Assembly (NCBI RefSeq): GCF_008974145.1
Contig: NZ_BJKP01000018.1
Location: forward strand, 1 to 64,000
Source: Microcystis aeruginosa NIES-4325
Lineage (GTDB): Bacteria; Cyanobacteriota; Cyanobacteriia; Cyanobacteriales; Microcystaceae
DNA: 64,000 bases
Direction: 5' to 3'
Below the pieces are notes generated by a model. The model had not been told where the DNA came from and made no database searches. It saw only the letters and a program-made list of their open reading frames with translations. The translations under genes and the position numbers were made by a program. Shown here one piece after another: positions 18,368 to 28,637 of this stretch (positions are counted from its first letter, which is position 1; every line of letters begins with the position of its first letter).

Positions 18368-18693
18368 AGAATTTTGCCGTTGTCAAAATCATCTTAAACT
18401 ACTTTAAACTTGGACTGGTAAAATTTGAATAGAATAACGACAACGAGGACCAAGATAAATTACTCAACCAACAAAAAACGGTAAAGCAAAAGCTGATCAA
18501 GTCAAACAATTTTAAAAAATACATGAGGAAGAAATAGCCCCCAAACAGCACTCAATGAGTTAATTCTAGCTTGGGAAGGCGTTAAAGAAAGTTATCGTCA
18601 ACATGGTGAAGAAATTCCTCATTTAGATTTAGCTATGATAAAAAATTAGACAAAATTCGGACTTTTTTTCCTAACCCCTAACCCCAAATTCTG
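18368..18693 (+). other. Intergenic stretch with a short coding relic
   Basis: No intact gene. From about 18543 to 18649 one plus frame reads TALNELILAWEGVKESYRQHGEEIPHLDLAMIKN in pieces of a likely degraded small protein. The part upstream holds stops. I do not recognise the family. Confidence 0.35.
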
Positions 18694-20070
18694 CTACTCA
18701 GATTCAGGTTTCTTAGCGTCTTTTTCTGGGGTATTAGCGGCGGGATTTGGGGCTATTGTCGCAATTTGGGCGGCCATTCTTGTCATTGCTTGACCTTGGG
18801 CGAATTCCTGCTGTAGTTGTTCGCTAGAAGAAACCAAACGACTTAAACCCTGAATTAAACGGATAATTTCCTGTCGCAGTTGCGGATTACCGGTAATTTC
18901 ATCCACATCCGAGGTGATTTTCTGAAGATTGGCAAAAGCAGCGCGAGAGGAGTCGAGGAGTTGCTGTAGGGTGACAACAGTGGCAGGATCGGAGAGATAA
19001 GCAGTAAAGTTGCCTAAATTTTCGCTTAATTTAACAGCATTTGCCGAAATAGTGTTTAAATTCTCGATAATTTGGCTTTTCTGCACTTGCGTCAGGATCG
19101 GATCCAAAGCAGCGAGAGTAGTTTGTAGGCGATCGCTAGTGGTTTTGATACTATCGAGAGTGGCAATTAAACGATTTTGATTAGCTGCCAAAAAAACCCG
19201 CAGTTCTTCGGTAGTTTCTCCCACCAAAAGCAGCGTTTTTCGGGCCTCTACTAGAGTAGCGTCTAAATTTCTCAGGCCGCCACTTCCCTGTAAACTTCTC
19301 AGTAAAGTAGTAGCTTCCTGACTCAATCCCCCGACACCGGAAAGATCACTAGAAAGGCGATCGAGGGAACCGGATACTTGGGGTAAGGATTCTAGGGATC
19401 TCATCCCCGAATTAAGTTTACCTAGAGTACCGCTGCGACGAACCTCGCTTAAAGCGGTGGTTGCCTCACCACTAAAGCGATCGAGTCCCCCCAAGGCATT
19501 GGCAGCGCGCTGGGTAAAGGAACGAAATCCGGCCACCATATCGGGATCGCTAACTAGATTAGAAATTCTCAGTAAAGATCTGATCAAGGTATTGACATTT
19601 AGCGCCGATTGCCCTTGTAAACGGGAACCGTTACAGATAATCACCTCCCCATTGCAGTTAGGACTCAAAGGGGGTTCTTTGACACCACCGACGGGTAAAG
19701 CTTGCAGGGGAGTAATATCGATCGTGGTTTCACCCACTAAACCGGATTGAATGGCTTCGATGAGGGAATTACTGGGAATTAGGCGATCTGCTGGCGAAAT
19801 CTCCACTTCTACGGCGACTCCCTCCGGTTCTGGGGTAATTGCCGTCACTTGCCCGATTCTCACTCCCCGATAACCGACGCGGGTTCCCACCATCATGCCA
19901 CCCACATTAGGAAAAAGGAAGCTGGCTCGATAACTACGTCCCCCGAAGCTAAAATTACTTAACCAGGCGATAAACCAGATTAATATTCCCCCCGATGCCA
20001 GTAACATTAAACCGATACCACTTTGCCTAAGAGTTGGGGAAATCCCCCTTTGTGAACCGCCAGCTTCCAT
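18694..20070 (-). CDS. mlaD: MlaD/MCE-domain lipid transport protein
   Basis: The 458-residue protein has a single N-terminal membrane helix (LMLLASGGILIWFIAWLSNF), an MCE domain (about 45-130, with YRGVRIGQVTAITPEPEGV and GLVGETTIDITP), then long helical segments rich in Leu, Ser and Thr. This fits the periplasmic substrate-binding subunit of a Mla-type lipid transporter. It would partner an MlaE permease such as the one at 11243-12058, 6.6 kb away. No ATPase gene of that system is in this window. Confidence 0.9.
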   Translation of the reverse strand: MEAGGSQRGISPTLRQSGIGLMLLASGGILIWFIAWLSNFSFGGRSYRASFLFPNVGGMMVGTRVGYRGVRIGQVTAITPEPEGVAVEVEISPADRLIPSNSLIEAIQSGLVGETTIDITPLQALPVGGVKEPPLSPNCNGEVIICNGSRLQGQSALNVNTLIRSLLRISNLVSDPDMVAGFRSFTQRAANALGGLDRFSGEATTALSEVRRSGTLGKLNSGMRSLESLPQVSGSLDRLSSDLSGVGGLSQEATTLLRSLQGSGGLRNLDATLVEARKTLLLVGETTEELRVFLAANQNRLIATLDSIKTTSDRLQTTLAALDPILTQVQKSQIIENLNTISANAVKLSENLGNFTAYLSDPATVVTLQQLLDSSRAAFANLQKITSDVDEITGNPQLRQEIIRLIQGLSRLVSSSEQLQQEFAQGQAMTRMAAQIATIAPNPAANTPEKDAKKPESE

Positions 20071-20130
20071 AAATAATTACTGCTCATCTCTATACAGTAT
20101 CAGGATACACAAAAACAGGTTTTCTCGAAA

Positions 20131-20715
20131 ATGATCGGCGAGTTAAACGGGTACAAACAAGTGTATCAGTTGCAGCTGGAGTTAGATAATCTGGAACAAG
20201 AAGCGATCGAAATGGCCAAAGTAGCCATTAATCTAGAACAATACCTAAAACCAATTATCGGACAGTTTCAAGGCTTGATCGATCGAGTAGTGACCATTGA
20301 CGGGGAACTTTCCCGCAGTGTCAGCGAAGTGGAATCCCTCGTCCAGAACATTCTCAGTTCCGAATCGGCCCTATCTTTCCGCAAAAACGAGAATCTATCG
20401 GCTAGTTTGCTCAATTTCCTTGTCACCAGCGAAGAAAAGCGCGGCCGTTTAGCGATCGCATTAGAGCGAGCCGAGCAGGAAGGATGGCAATGGACGGAAG
20501 TGGAAATCCCTGATGAGGAAATCGAACTGGAAACCGCCATTCAACGCATCAACAACCATTCTAAAAGTTCTTGCTGTTGTTTAACCTTAGGTAATTCTTG
20601 TCTAATCCGTGGAATTAATTGTTTTCCCTACTCGATCATTCTTGGGGTTGGTGCTATGGTTGATTGTAACATTGATATTCCCAAGTATTCCACTTCTCTT
20701 AATCGATCGAGATAA
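20131..20715 (+). CDS. Helical protein, truncated paralog of the GUN4 protein's coiled-coil region
   Basis: Residues 1-145 are helical and match residues about 200-340 of the GUN4-domain protein at 41760-43448: NLEQYLKPIIGQFQGLID against NFENYLQDYFAPFQLLIE, and SLLNFLVTSEEKRGRL against FLLNFLATGYEKEARL. The GUN4 domain is absent. The last 50 or so residues (from about NNHSKSSCC) are read antisense through a decayed DUF2887 gene, so they are not native and the gene is probably truncated at about 20560. Function unknown. Confidence 0.6.
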   Translation: MIGELNGYKQVYQLQLELDNLEQEAIEMAKVAINLEQYLKPIIGQFQGLIDRVVTIDGELSRSVSEVESLVQNILSSESALSFRKNENLSASLLNFLVTSEEKRGRLAIALERAEQEGWQWTEVEIPDEEIELETAIQRINNHSKSSCCCLTLGNSCLIRGINCFPYSIILGVGAMVDCNIDIPKYSTSLNRSR

Positions 20716-20816
20716 AAACGTAAAATCCTGCCGGAGTTGATTAACTCCCCATAACGATCAGTCTCTACGCTTTCCACTGAACGCCGAGGATAAATAACTA
20801 CTCCCTGCCAATTGTT
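20555..20816 (-). pseudogene. DUF2887 (Rpn-like) pseudogene, antisense to the preceding ORF
   Basis: The minus strand reads NWQGVVIYPRRSVESVETDR, YGELINSGRILRFYLDRL, then RMIE, a TAG, and GKQLIPRIRQELPKVKQQQ in one frame. This is the C-terminal half of the DUF2887/Rpn family common in cyanobacteria. One in-frame stop and the missing N-terminal half mark it as dead. Confidence 0.8.
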
Positions 20817-20902
20817 ACTTAAGTCCGTTATTATCAGGATAACATGGGTCTAACCAGCAACTTTCAGGATAAAATTACCTTGTCCCTCGATCGCATTGTC
20901 CC

Positions 20903-23173
20903 ATGACTACCCCCTTCACTGCCGCAGAAATTGCCTCAGAAGGCATCAAACCCGAAGAATACGAAGAAATAGTCAAAAGACTGGGAAGACACCCCAACAA
21001 AGCCGAATTAGGAATGTTTGGCGTGATGTGGTCGGAACACTGCTGTTATAAAAACTCCCGGCCGCTGCTCAAACAATTCCCCACCACTGGCGAAAAAATT
21101 CTCGTCGGACCGGGGGAAAATGCCGGAGTAGTGGATTTAGGCGATGGATTGCGATTAGCCTTTAAAATCGAGTCCCATAATCATCCTTCTGCGGTGGAAC
21201 CGTTCCAAGGTGCCGCTACCGGAGTTGGAGGCATCCTGCGGGATATTTTTACCATGGGGGCCCGGCCCATTGCTATCCTCAACTCCCTTCGTTTTGGTAA
21301 CTTGCAAGATGCCCGCAATCGTCGCATTTTTGCCGGAGTCGTGGAGGGGATAAGTCATTATGGCAATAGTGTGGGCGTTCCCACGGTGGGCGGTGAGATA
21401 TACTTTGATAATGCCTACAATGGCAATCCCCTCGTTAATGCCATGGCTTTAGGGCTAATGGAAACTGAGGAAATCGTCAAATCCGGGGCAAAAGGCCTGG
21501 GAAACCCGGTTTTATACGTTGGTTCTACCACCGGCCGCGACGGTATGGGAGGGGCGAGTTTTGCCAGCGCCGAATTAACCGATAAATCTATGGATGACCG
21601 GCCCGCAGTGCAAGTGGGCGACCCTTTTCTGGAAAAATCCCTGATAGAAGCTTGTTTAGAGGCATTTAAGACCGGCGCGGTGGTGGCGGCCCAGGACATG
21701 GGGGCTGCTGGGATCACCTGTTCTACTTCCGAGATGGCGGCCAAGGGAGGGGTGGGAATTGAATTAGACCTCGATAAAATCCCCGTCCGGGAAACTGGGA
21801 TGGTTCCCTACGAATATCTGCTATCGGAATCCCAAGAAAGAATGTTATTTGTGGCGGAATCGGGACGAGAAGGCGAATTAATCGAGATTTTCCATCGTTG
21901 GGGACTTCAGGCTGTGGTAGCTGGCCAGGTAATTGCAGAACCGATCGTCCGTATATTATTTAAAGGGGAAATTGCGGCCGAAATTCCTGCCACGGCCCTA
22001 GCGGATAATACTCCTATCTATCATCGGGAATTACGGGCAGAACCGCCAGAATACGCCCAAAAAGCTCAATTATGGGAAGATGCTACTATTCCTATTCCCG
22101 AATCCTATAACGAGATTGTATTAAAACTGCTGGATAGTCCCTCGATTGCCTCAAAACGCTGGGTTTATCGTCAATATGATCATCAAGTCCAGAATAACAC
22201 CGTTATTCTCCCCGGTGGAGCCGATGCGGCCGTGATTCGCGTGCGTCCTCTGGGTGCTAATCCCGCAAATTCTCGGCGCGGTGTAGCGGCGACTACAGAT
22301 TGTAATCCACGATATGTTTATCTTGATCCCTATAACGGAGCTAAGTTGGCCGTGGCAGAAGCGGCCAGAAACCTTAGTTGTGTTGGGGCTGACCCCATTG
22401 CTGTCACGGATAATCTCAATTTCGGAAGTCCAGAGAATTCAATCGGCTATTGGCAATTAGCCACTGCTTGTCAGGGTATTGCCGAAGCTTGTCGGGAAAT
22501 GAATACACCAGTGACTGGGGGTAATGTCTCTTTGTACAACGAAACCGTTGATGCAGCTGGCAGCCCCCAGTCTATTTATCCCACTCCCGTGATTGGGATG
22601 GTGGGATTAGTGCCGGATATCGGGCAAATTTGCGGCCAAGGTTGGCAAAAAGCGGGGGATTTAATCTATATTTTGGGTTTCTCCTTGCCAACTATCGGCG
22701 CATCGGAATATTTAGCCGTTATTCACGGTTTGGTGACGGGAAAACCGCCGGTAATTGATTTTGAGTTAGAAAGAAAGGTACAAGCGGCCTGTCGTCGGGG
22801 AATTCGCGCCGGTTGGCTGAAATCTGCCCACGATTGCGCCGAGGGAGGTTTAGCCACTGCTCTGGCAGAATGCTGTATTGGGGGCCAATTAGGGGCCGAA
22901 ATTGACCTTTCTTGGCAGCATCAAGGCCGTTTTGATGCGGTGTTATTCGGAGAATTAGCTAGTTGCATTATTGTCTCCGTTTCCCCCGAAAATCAGCAAG
23001 ATTGGGAAGAATACCTAAAGACACAATTAGGAGACTATTGGCAAATGACTGGCAAAGTTAGCGAAAAAAGCGATAATCTTTTAATTCTTGACCGGAATAA
23101 ACAACCAGCGATCGATGTTAGTCTAGAAACTATACGGCAAGTTTGGTCAAAAGCGATCGAAAGAAGGCTTTAG
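20903..23173 (+). CDS. purL: Phosphoribosylformylglycinamidine synthase subunit PurL
   Basis: It converts FGAR to FGAM with ATP and glutamine-derived ammonia in purine synthesis. The 756-residue small-type PurL has the signature [15 protein letters not shown] near the N-terminus, [19 protein letters not shown] (phosphate binding) and two AIRS-like halves, the second starting about residue 440 with [19 protein letters not shown] and [10 protein letters not shown]. The PurQ and PurS subunits are not nearby. purF follows 312 bases later on the same strand. Confidence 0.97.
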   Translation: MTTPFTAAEIASEGIKPEEYEEIVKRLGRHPNKAELGMFGVMWSEHCCYKNSRPLLKQFPTTGEKILVGPGENAGVVDLGDGLRLAFKIESHNHPSAVEPFQGAATGVGGILRDIFTMGARPIAILNSLRFGNLQDARNRRIFAGVVEGISHYGNSVGVPTVGGEIYFDNAYNGNPLVNAMALGLMETEEIVKSGAKGLGNPVLYVGSTTGRDGMGGASFASAELTDKSMDDRPAVQVGDPFLEKSLIEACLEAFKTGAVVAAQDMGAAGITCSTSEMAAKGGVGIELDLDKIPVRETGMVPYEYLLSESQERMLFVAESGREGELIEIFHRWGLQAVVAGQVIAEPIVRILFKGEIAAEIPATALADNTPIYHRELRAEPPEYAQKAQLWEDATIPIPESYNEIVLKLLDSPSIASKRWVYRQYDHQVQNNTVILPGGADAAVIRVRPLGANPANSRRGVAATTDCNPRYVYLDPYNGAKLAVAEAARNLSCVGADPIAVTDNLNFGSPENSIGYWQLATACQGIAEACREMNTPVTGGNVSLYNETVDAAGSPQSIYPTPVIGMVGLVPDIGQICGQGWQKAGDLIYILGFSLPTIGASEYLAVIHGLVTGKPPVIDFELERKVQAACRRGIRAGWLKSAHDCAEGGLATALAECCIGGQLGAEIDLSWQHQGRFDAVLFGELASCIIVSVSPENQQDWEEYLKTQLGDYWQMTGKVSEKSDNLLILDRNKQPAIDVSLETIRQVWSKAIERRL

Positions 23174-23485
23174 GGAAGGAAACAGGAGTCAGGAGACAGG
23201 CTTCGGCCGTGAGATCAGCGTTCGACCGAGCTCACGCCGAGGTCCGAACGGAGACAGGAGACGGGAGTCAGTCCCGATGAAAAAATTTTCACCCCCACAG
23301 ATGAAAGAGGTTTCCTTCCCTACACCCTACACCCCACACCCTCTTTCAAGTCAGGAGTTGGAAACTTAACCCGGATAACTGATAACTGTTCCCCATCCCC
23401 CAAATCCCCGTAAATAAGGTGTTAAAAAGAGATTAAGATAAGTTAAGATTTTGTATCAAAAGTAGCCCCAAACCCCAGTCCTCTC
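23174..23485. other. purL-purF intergenic region with dispersed repeats
   Basis: No gene. It holds ACAGGAGTCAGGAGAC-type repeats, an imperfect palindrome at about 23206-23243 (GGCCGTGAG ... CTCACGCC), a CACACCC tract and two TGATAAC units at 23374-23389. All are typical dispersed repeats of this genome type. Confidence 0.5.
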
Positions 23486-24949
23486 ATGTCTAGCCATCCC
23501 GACTCATCCCTATTCTTGAACCACGTCGATAAGCCTGAAGAAGCCTGTGGAGTTTTTGGACTCTATGCCCCCGAGGAAGAAGTAGCAAAACTGACCTATT
23601 TCGGACTCTATGCCCTGCAACACCGAGGACAGGAATCGGCAGGTATTGCCACCTACGACGGGGAAACGGTGCATTGTTATAAAGAAATGGGCTTAGTTTC
23701 CCAAGTTTTTAGCGAAACTGTCCTTAAAACCTTGCCTGGTACTCACGCCGTCGGTCATACTCGTTACTCTACCACTGGTTCCAGCCGTCGGGCCAATGCC
23801 CAACCTGCTGTGATCGAAACCCGTTTGGGTAAACTTTCCCTAGCACATAACGGCAATTTAGTCAATACTTTTGAGTTAAGAAATGTATTAGAAAAGCGCG
23901 GTTGTGATTTCGTCACCACCACCGACTCGGAAATGATCGCAGTCGCTATCGGCCAGGAGGTGGATAGTGGCAAGGATTGGATAGAAGCGGCGATCGATGC
24001 CTTTAGCTATTGTAGCGGGGCCTACAGCCTTGTTATCGGCACACCGACGGGAATTATCGGGGCGCGGGATCCCAATGGTGTCAGACCCTTAGTAATTGGG
24101 GTTTTGCAAGAAGAAGGCAATCCCTCCCGTTATGTTTTGGCTTCGGAAACCTGCGGATTAGATATTATCGGGGCCGATTATCTGCGGGATGTGCAGCCGG
24201 GGGAATTAGTTTGGATTAGTGAAGATGGCTTATCTTCGGTGGATTGGGCCATGAAACCGGAGAAAAAATTATGCGTTTTTGAGATGATTTATTTTGCCCG
24301 TCCCGATAGCATTGTTCACGAGGAATCTTTATATACTTATCGGGTACGTTTGGGGGAACAATTAGCTAAAGAGTCGCCGGTAGAAGCAGATATGGTGATG
24401 GGAGTTCCCGATTCGGGTATTCCAGCGGCGATCGGATTTTCGCGCATTTCTGATATTCCCTACGCGGAAGGATTGATTAAAAATCGTTATGTGGGACGGA
24501 CTTTTATTCAACCAACCCAACACATGAGAGAGTCGGGAATTAAGATGAAATTGAATCCTTTAAAGGATGTTTTACAGGGAAAAAGAGTTATTATTGTTGA
24601 TGATTCGATCGTGCGGGGAACCACTAGCCGGAAATTAGTTAAAGCTTTACGCGATGCGGGAGCAAGAGAAGTTCACATGAGAATATCTTCTCCTCCGGTG
24701 ACTCATCCTTGTTTTTATGGCATTGATACGGACAACCAAGAGCAATTAATTGCGGCAACTAAATCGGTGGCGGAAATTCAGGCACAAATCGGGGTGGATA
24801 GTTTAGCTTATCTCAGTCACGATGGAATGTTAACAGCAACGAGGGAAGATCCGAAAACCTTCTGTACTGCTTGTTTTAATGGCGATTATCCGATTCCTGT
24901 ACCTGATAATGTTAAGCGATCAAAGTTGATCTTAGAAAAAGTTAAATAA
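23486..24949 (+). CDS. purF: Amidophosphoribosyltransferase
   Basis: It makes phosphoribosylamine from PRPP and glutamine, the first committed step of purine synthesis. The 487-residue protein has a short propeptide ending before the nucleophile Cys21 (EEACGVFGLYAPEE), the glutaminase motifs HRGQESAGIATYDG and GHTRYSTTG, and the PRPP loop VIIVDDSIVRGTTSRK. The later cysteines (CVFEMIYFARPDS, THPCFYG, FCTACFNGDYP) fit the 4Fe-4S enzyme type found in Bacillus and cyanobacteria. Confidence 0.97.
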   Translation: MSSHPDSSLFLNHVDKPEEACGVFGLYAPEEEVAKLTYFGLYALQHRGQESAGIATYDGETVHCYKEMGLVSQVFSETVLKTLPGTHAVGHTRYSTTGSSRRANAQPAVIETRLGKLSLAHNGNLVNTFELRNVLEKRGCDFVTTTDSEMIAVAIGQEVDSGKDWIEAAIDAFSYCSGAYSLVIGTPTGIIGARDPNGVRPLVIGVLQEEGNPSRYVLASETCGLDIIGADYLRDVQPGELVWISEDGLSSVDWAMKPEKKLCVFEMIYFARPDSIVHEESLYTYRVRLGEQLAKESPVEADMVMGVPDSGIPAAIGFSRISDIPYAEGLIKNRYVGRTFIQPTQHMRESGIKMKLNPLKDVLQGKRVIIVDDSIVRGTTSRKLVKALRDAGAREVHMRISSPPVTHPCFYGIDTDNQEQLIAATKSVAEIQAQIGVDSLAYLSHDGMLTATREDPKTFCTACFNGDYPIPVPDNVKRSKLILEKVK

Positions 24950-24957
24950 CCTCAAGG

Positions 24958-26697
24958 CTAAATCCTCTGAAAACAATCGGCAATTTCCTGGGGAGTTAAA
25001 AGGAAATTAGGATAACCGGAAAGTTGTCCTAATTTTTGTGCTAATAAAACTGCTTGGGGTGGAGTTAGATAGGTTTTGGCTAAGAGATCGGTTTGATGAT
25101 AAGCTTGCCGGATTGGGGCATCTAAAAGGATAGTTCCTTGACCCATGATAATTACTCTTTCGGCGTATTCTGGCATTAAATAGAGGTGATGGGTGATCAC
25201 AATCACGGTTTTGCCCATTTGGTGTAATTGACGACTCACCTCTAAAATTGCCTTAGCTCCTTGGTAATCTTGGCCGGTGGTGGGTTCATCAAAGACCACT
25301 ATACGCGGTTCCATGGCTAAAATTGCCGCAATCACTACCCGCGCTCGATCGCCTTTCGGCAAAGAGAGAGGATGATAGGAGCGATATTCTAGCAATCCCA
25401 TGGCTTCTAGACTTGCTTCCGTGCGTTGGATGACGATTTCTGGGGAATAACCGAGATTAGTCAGGGCAAATGATACCTCTTTCTCGACAGTGGTGTTAAA
25501 AATCTGATTATCGGGATTTTGGGCTACATAACCGATCGAACGAGCTAAATCACTAACAGAAAAGCTAGTGATCGAACGTCCGTCAATCATAACTTGACCG
25601 GTGGTTGCCGAGAGAAGATTGAGAAAATGCTTGACTAAAGTGCTTTTTCCTGCGCCATTTTGACCGATAATCAGCAGATATTCCCCTTCAGCAATATCGA
25701 GGGACACATCCCGCAAAGCGGTAGTACCATCAGGATAGGTATGGCAGAGATTTTTAACCCTCAGTAGGGGGGGTAAGGGGTCATAAACCGACGATAAGGG
25801 AGGGTTTGGTGTTATTTGATGGTAAAAGGATTTAAGCTCGTTTAAACGGGCAAAACTGCGGTCTAGGGTGACAGGAATAGAATCGATCTCGCGTAGCGAG
25901 CGCGTTGCGACCGCCCCGATTTTTTGATTGATCAAGGCAAAAGTAGTGGCCACTTGCGGGGGACGCAGGGCATTTTCCTGTAAACGTTGTACTTGGGAGT
26001 AGATATCTGCTGGGGTTCCCATGGCTTCGATCGCACCCTCCCTTAATAGTACCAGGCGATCGGCATATTCGGCCATTTCCTCGGCCGCGTGGGAGACCAT
26101 CACAATGGTGACACCGAGATGGCGATTTAATTCCTTAATGGTGGCGAAAACTTCCTGGGATCCCACCGGATCGAGTTGGGAGGTGGGTTCATCGAGAATT
26201 AACAAAGCGGGCTGAACTGCAAGTGCGGCGGCGATCGCTAATCGTTGTTTTTGTCCTCCCGATAGTTCCCCCGGGGATTTTTTTTCCATTCCCTCTAACC
26301 GTACTGCCGCTAAAACTTTGGGAATGCGCGCTTTAATTTCCTCTCGCGGTAGCCGTAAATTTTCTAAGGTAAAAGCGATTTCATTTTCTATTGAAGTGGC
26401 TAAAAGTTGCGTTTCGGGATCTTCAAATACTGCCCCCACATAGCGGGCCAAGGTGCTAACGGGATGGGTTAAAGTATCTAAACCGGCTACTGTTGCATAA
26501 CCAAAAAAACGCCCTCCGTAGAATTGGGGGACAATACCGTTAAGAGTTAAACAGAGAGTAGTTTTTCCCGCACCTGTGGGCCCGATAATACCTAAAAATT
26601 CTCCTCGATGAATTGCTAAAGAGATATTTTTAAGCACTAGATTGGAGGATTCGGGATAAATATAGGAAACTTTCTCTAATTGGGCGATGATTTCCAT
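24958..26697 (-). CDS. ECF-type transporter ATPase, two fused ABC domains
   Basis: The 579-residue cytosolic protein has two ABC domains. The first (about 1-240) has Walker A GPTGAGKTT, signature LSGGQKQRLAIA and Walker B LLILDEPTSQLDP. The second (about 320-540) has GQNGAGKST, a degenerate signature LSLPKGDRARVV and IVVFDEPTTGQD. This is the EcfA1-A2 (CbiO-like) architecture for uptake of vitamins or metals through an ECF T subunit and S component, none of which adjoin. The linker encodes a GC palindrome (CTCGCGTAGCGAG, about 25888-25900). Substrate unknown. Confidence 0.88.
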   Translation of the reverse strand: MEIIAQLEKVSYIYPESSNLVLKNISLAIHRGEFLGIIGPTGAGKTTLCLTLNGIVPQFYGGRFFGYATVAGLDTLTHPVSTLARYVGAVFEDPETQLLATSIENEIAFTLENLRLPREEIKARIPKVLAAVRLEGMEKKSPGELSGGQKQRLAIAAALAVQPALLILDEPTSQLDPVGSQEVFATIKELNRHLGVTIVMVSHAAEEMAEYADRLVLLREGAIEAMGTPADIYSQVQRLQENALRPPQVATTFALINQKIGAVATRSLREIDSIPVTLDRSFARLNELKSFYHQITPNPPLSSVYDPLPPLLRVKNLCHTYPDGTTALRDVSLDIAEGEYLLIIGQNGAGKSTLVKHFLNLLSATTGQVMIDGRSITSFSVSDLARSIGYVAQNPDNQIFNTTVEKEVSFALTNLGYSPEIVIQRTEASLEAMGLLEYRSYHPLSLPKGDRARVVIAAILAMEPRIVVFDEPTTGQDYQGAKAILEVSRQLHQMGKTVIVITHHLYLMPEYAERVIIMGQGTILLDAPIRQAYHQTDLLAKTYLTPPQAVLLAQKLGQLSGYPNFLLTPQEIADCFQRI

Positions 26698-26896
26698 TAT
26701 CGGTGGGGAATAGAAGACGGGAGTGGAGTAGATGGGGAGATATTTTTCAGGGAAATGCGAGTTAGGGACGCTTCTATTTTCCGCTATTTTGATCGATGAA
26801 CTTGATTATCACACAGGCGGCCTACTTACTACTCTGTGATTTATCCTGCAATTGTACCAGTTACCCATCGCCCGTTCGCAGAAAAACTTAATATTT

Positions 26897-28237
26897 CTAC
26901 TCTTGACAAATTTGCTTTAAAGTGCTAACAAAATCGGGGTAAGAAATGCCGGCCGCTTCAGCGCGATGGATAGTGGTGGGTTGACGGGAATTGAGGGAAG
27001 CGATCGCTAGACTCATAGCAATACGATGATCGGTAAAACTGTCCACTTCCGTGCCTAATAGGCCCGTACCGCCGGTAATCTCTAAACCATCGGGTAATTC
27101 CCTTACTTTTGCCCCTAGGCGATCGAGTTGGGTGGCCATCACCGTCAGGCGATCGCTTTCCTTCACCCGTAATTCCTCGGCATCCTTGATAATTGTCGTT
27201 CCTTGGGCAAAAACCGCCGCTACTGCCAAAATCGGAATTTCATCGATCAGACGGGGTATAATCTCACCGGCGATCGTGGTTGCCTGTAGTGGACTGGATT
27301 TCACCCGCAGATCCGCCACCGGTTCCCCCGTCACCACCCGTTGATTTTCGAGGGTGATATCTGCTCCCATTGCCTGTAAAACCTGTAAAACTCCAGTTCT
27401 AGTCGGGTTTATTCCCACATTTTCGATTAATAACTCGGAATTAGGCACGATTGCCCCCGCTACCAACCAAAAAGCCGCCGAACTGATATCCCCAGGTACG
27501 ATCACCGTTTGTCCGGTTAAAGTGGGATAACCCGTCACCGTGACGCTATTAGTCTCCCCATCCACCTCAATATTTGCCCCAAAAGCGCGCAGCATCCGTT
27601 CACTGTGATCGCGAGATAAAGCGGGTTCCGTGATCGTAGTTTTCCCCTCGGTTAACAGTCCAGCGAGGAGAAGACAGGATTTCACCTGTGCAGAAGCGAC
27701 GGGAGAATAGTAGTGGATCGGTTGCAGATATTCCCCAGAAACGGCTAAAGGAGCCAAAGAATTAGCTTTTCTGCCCCAAATTTGCGCCCCCATTTCCTTG
27801 AGGGGTTTCACCACCCGGGACATGGGACGCGATCGCAAGGAAGCATCACCAGTGACGACGAAAAAACGGTCCCGATGACCAGCCAATAATCCTAACATCA
27901 AGCGGATCGTCGTGCCGGAATTGCCCGCGTCGAGGATTTCTAAGGGTTCCTCAAGATTGCCTAAACCCCTACCTTTGACGATCACTTTCTCGCTGTTGAG
28001 TTGGGAAATTTCCACACCCATGGCACGAAAACAACTAGCGGTACTGCGAGGATCTTCGCCTAATAATAACCCATGAATAACGGTTTCTCCTTCGGCGATC
28101 GCTCCTAACATCAGGGAGCGATGGGATATGGATTTATCGCCGGGGATAGTGATTTTTCCGCGTAATCCCGTGATTTTGGCTGGATCGATGACTAAATCTT
28201 GATGGGATTGAAGGGGGTTAAGGGTGACAATAGACAT
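26897..28237 (-). CDS. aroA: 3-phosphoshikimate 1-carboxyvinyltransferase (EPSP synthase)
   Basis: It joins shikimate-3-phosphate and PEP, the sixth step of the shikimate path to chorismate. The 446-residue protein has [18 protein letters not shown] (substrate Lys and Ser), [18 protein letters not shown] (PEP binding), [12 protein letters not shown] and ESDRLTVMA (catalytic Glu region). The motif after DAGNSGT is intact. It is relevant here because chorismate is the likely feedstock of the biosynthetic cluster at 46-64 kb, although aroA is a housekeeping gene and not linked to it. Confidence 0.97.
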   Translation of the reverse strand: MSIVTLNPLQSHQDLVIDPAKITGLRGKITIPGDKSISHRSLMLGAIAEGETVIHGLLLGEDPRSTASCFRAMGVEISQLNSEKVIVKGRGLGNLEEPLEILDAGNSGTTIRLMLGLLAGHRDRFFVVTGDASLRSRPMSRVVKPLKEMGAQIWGRKANSLAPLAVSGEYLQPIHYYSPVASAQVKSCLLLAGLLTEGKTTITEPALSRDHSERMLRAFGANIEVDGETNSVTVTGYPTLTGQTVIVPGDISSAAFWLVAGAIVPNSELLIENVGINPTRTGVLQVLQAMGADITLENQRVVTGEPVADLRVKSSPLQATTIAGEIIPRLIDEIPILAVAAVFAQGTTIIKDAEELRVKESDRLTVMATQLDRLGAKVRELPDGLEITGGTGLLGTEVDSFTDHRIAMSLAIASLNSRQPTTIHRAEAAGISYPDFVSTLKQICQE

Positions 28238-28353
28238 GATCTTTAGGCAGATGAAGACAAGCTCGATCTATTTTCCCCCTTTACCTCGTCCTTTCCTTGT
28301 CAAGTTATGTAAAGAATATTAAGCTAGAAGCATTCGGTCATCAGTTTTTTGTC

Positions 28354-28614
28354 ATGCCCACTACTGCCCAAGAAGTTTATAATCAACTGGTTTGTCACTT
28401 ATCATCTGGGGAACGTTTGCGATTGGCCACAATCATTCTCAATGAACTTGTCGGACAACAACAACAACCATCGCTAGATCAAAGTGATACCTGGACTGAG
28501 GAGGATAAGATCGATCTGGCCAGTTTTTCCCTAAACTATGCGGCCAAAACTTTCTCTGATATTGATCGCTCCCGTATTAGGTTAAACTTATCACACCAAG
28601 AAACTGATAACTGA
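28354..28614 (+). CDS. Small antitoxin-like protein
   Basis: I start this at the ATG at 28354 (86 codons, MPTTAQEVYNQLVCHLSSGE) rather than an upstream TTG at 28297, because the conserved-looking part starts there. The sequence has SGERLRLATIILNELV and resembles small helical antitoxin-type proteins that are abundant in Microcystis. No toxin follows. Its stop codon is supplied by the (TGATAAC) repeat array. Confidence 0.5.
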   Translation: MPTTAQEVYNQLVCHLSSGERLRLATIILNELVGQQQQPSLDQSDTWTEEDKIDLASFSLNYAAKTFSDIDRSRIRLNLSHQETDN

Positions 28615-28637
28615 TAACTGATAACTGATAACTGATT
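28605..28637. repeat. Heptameric repeat (TGATAAC)n
   Basis: Four units lie across the end of the antitoxin-like gene and up to the ATG of the peroxiredoxin. The stop of the former is made by the repeat, and no Shine-Dalgarno is seen before the latter because the repeat fills that position. Confidence 0.85.
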
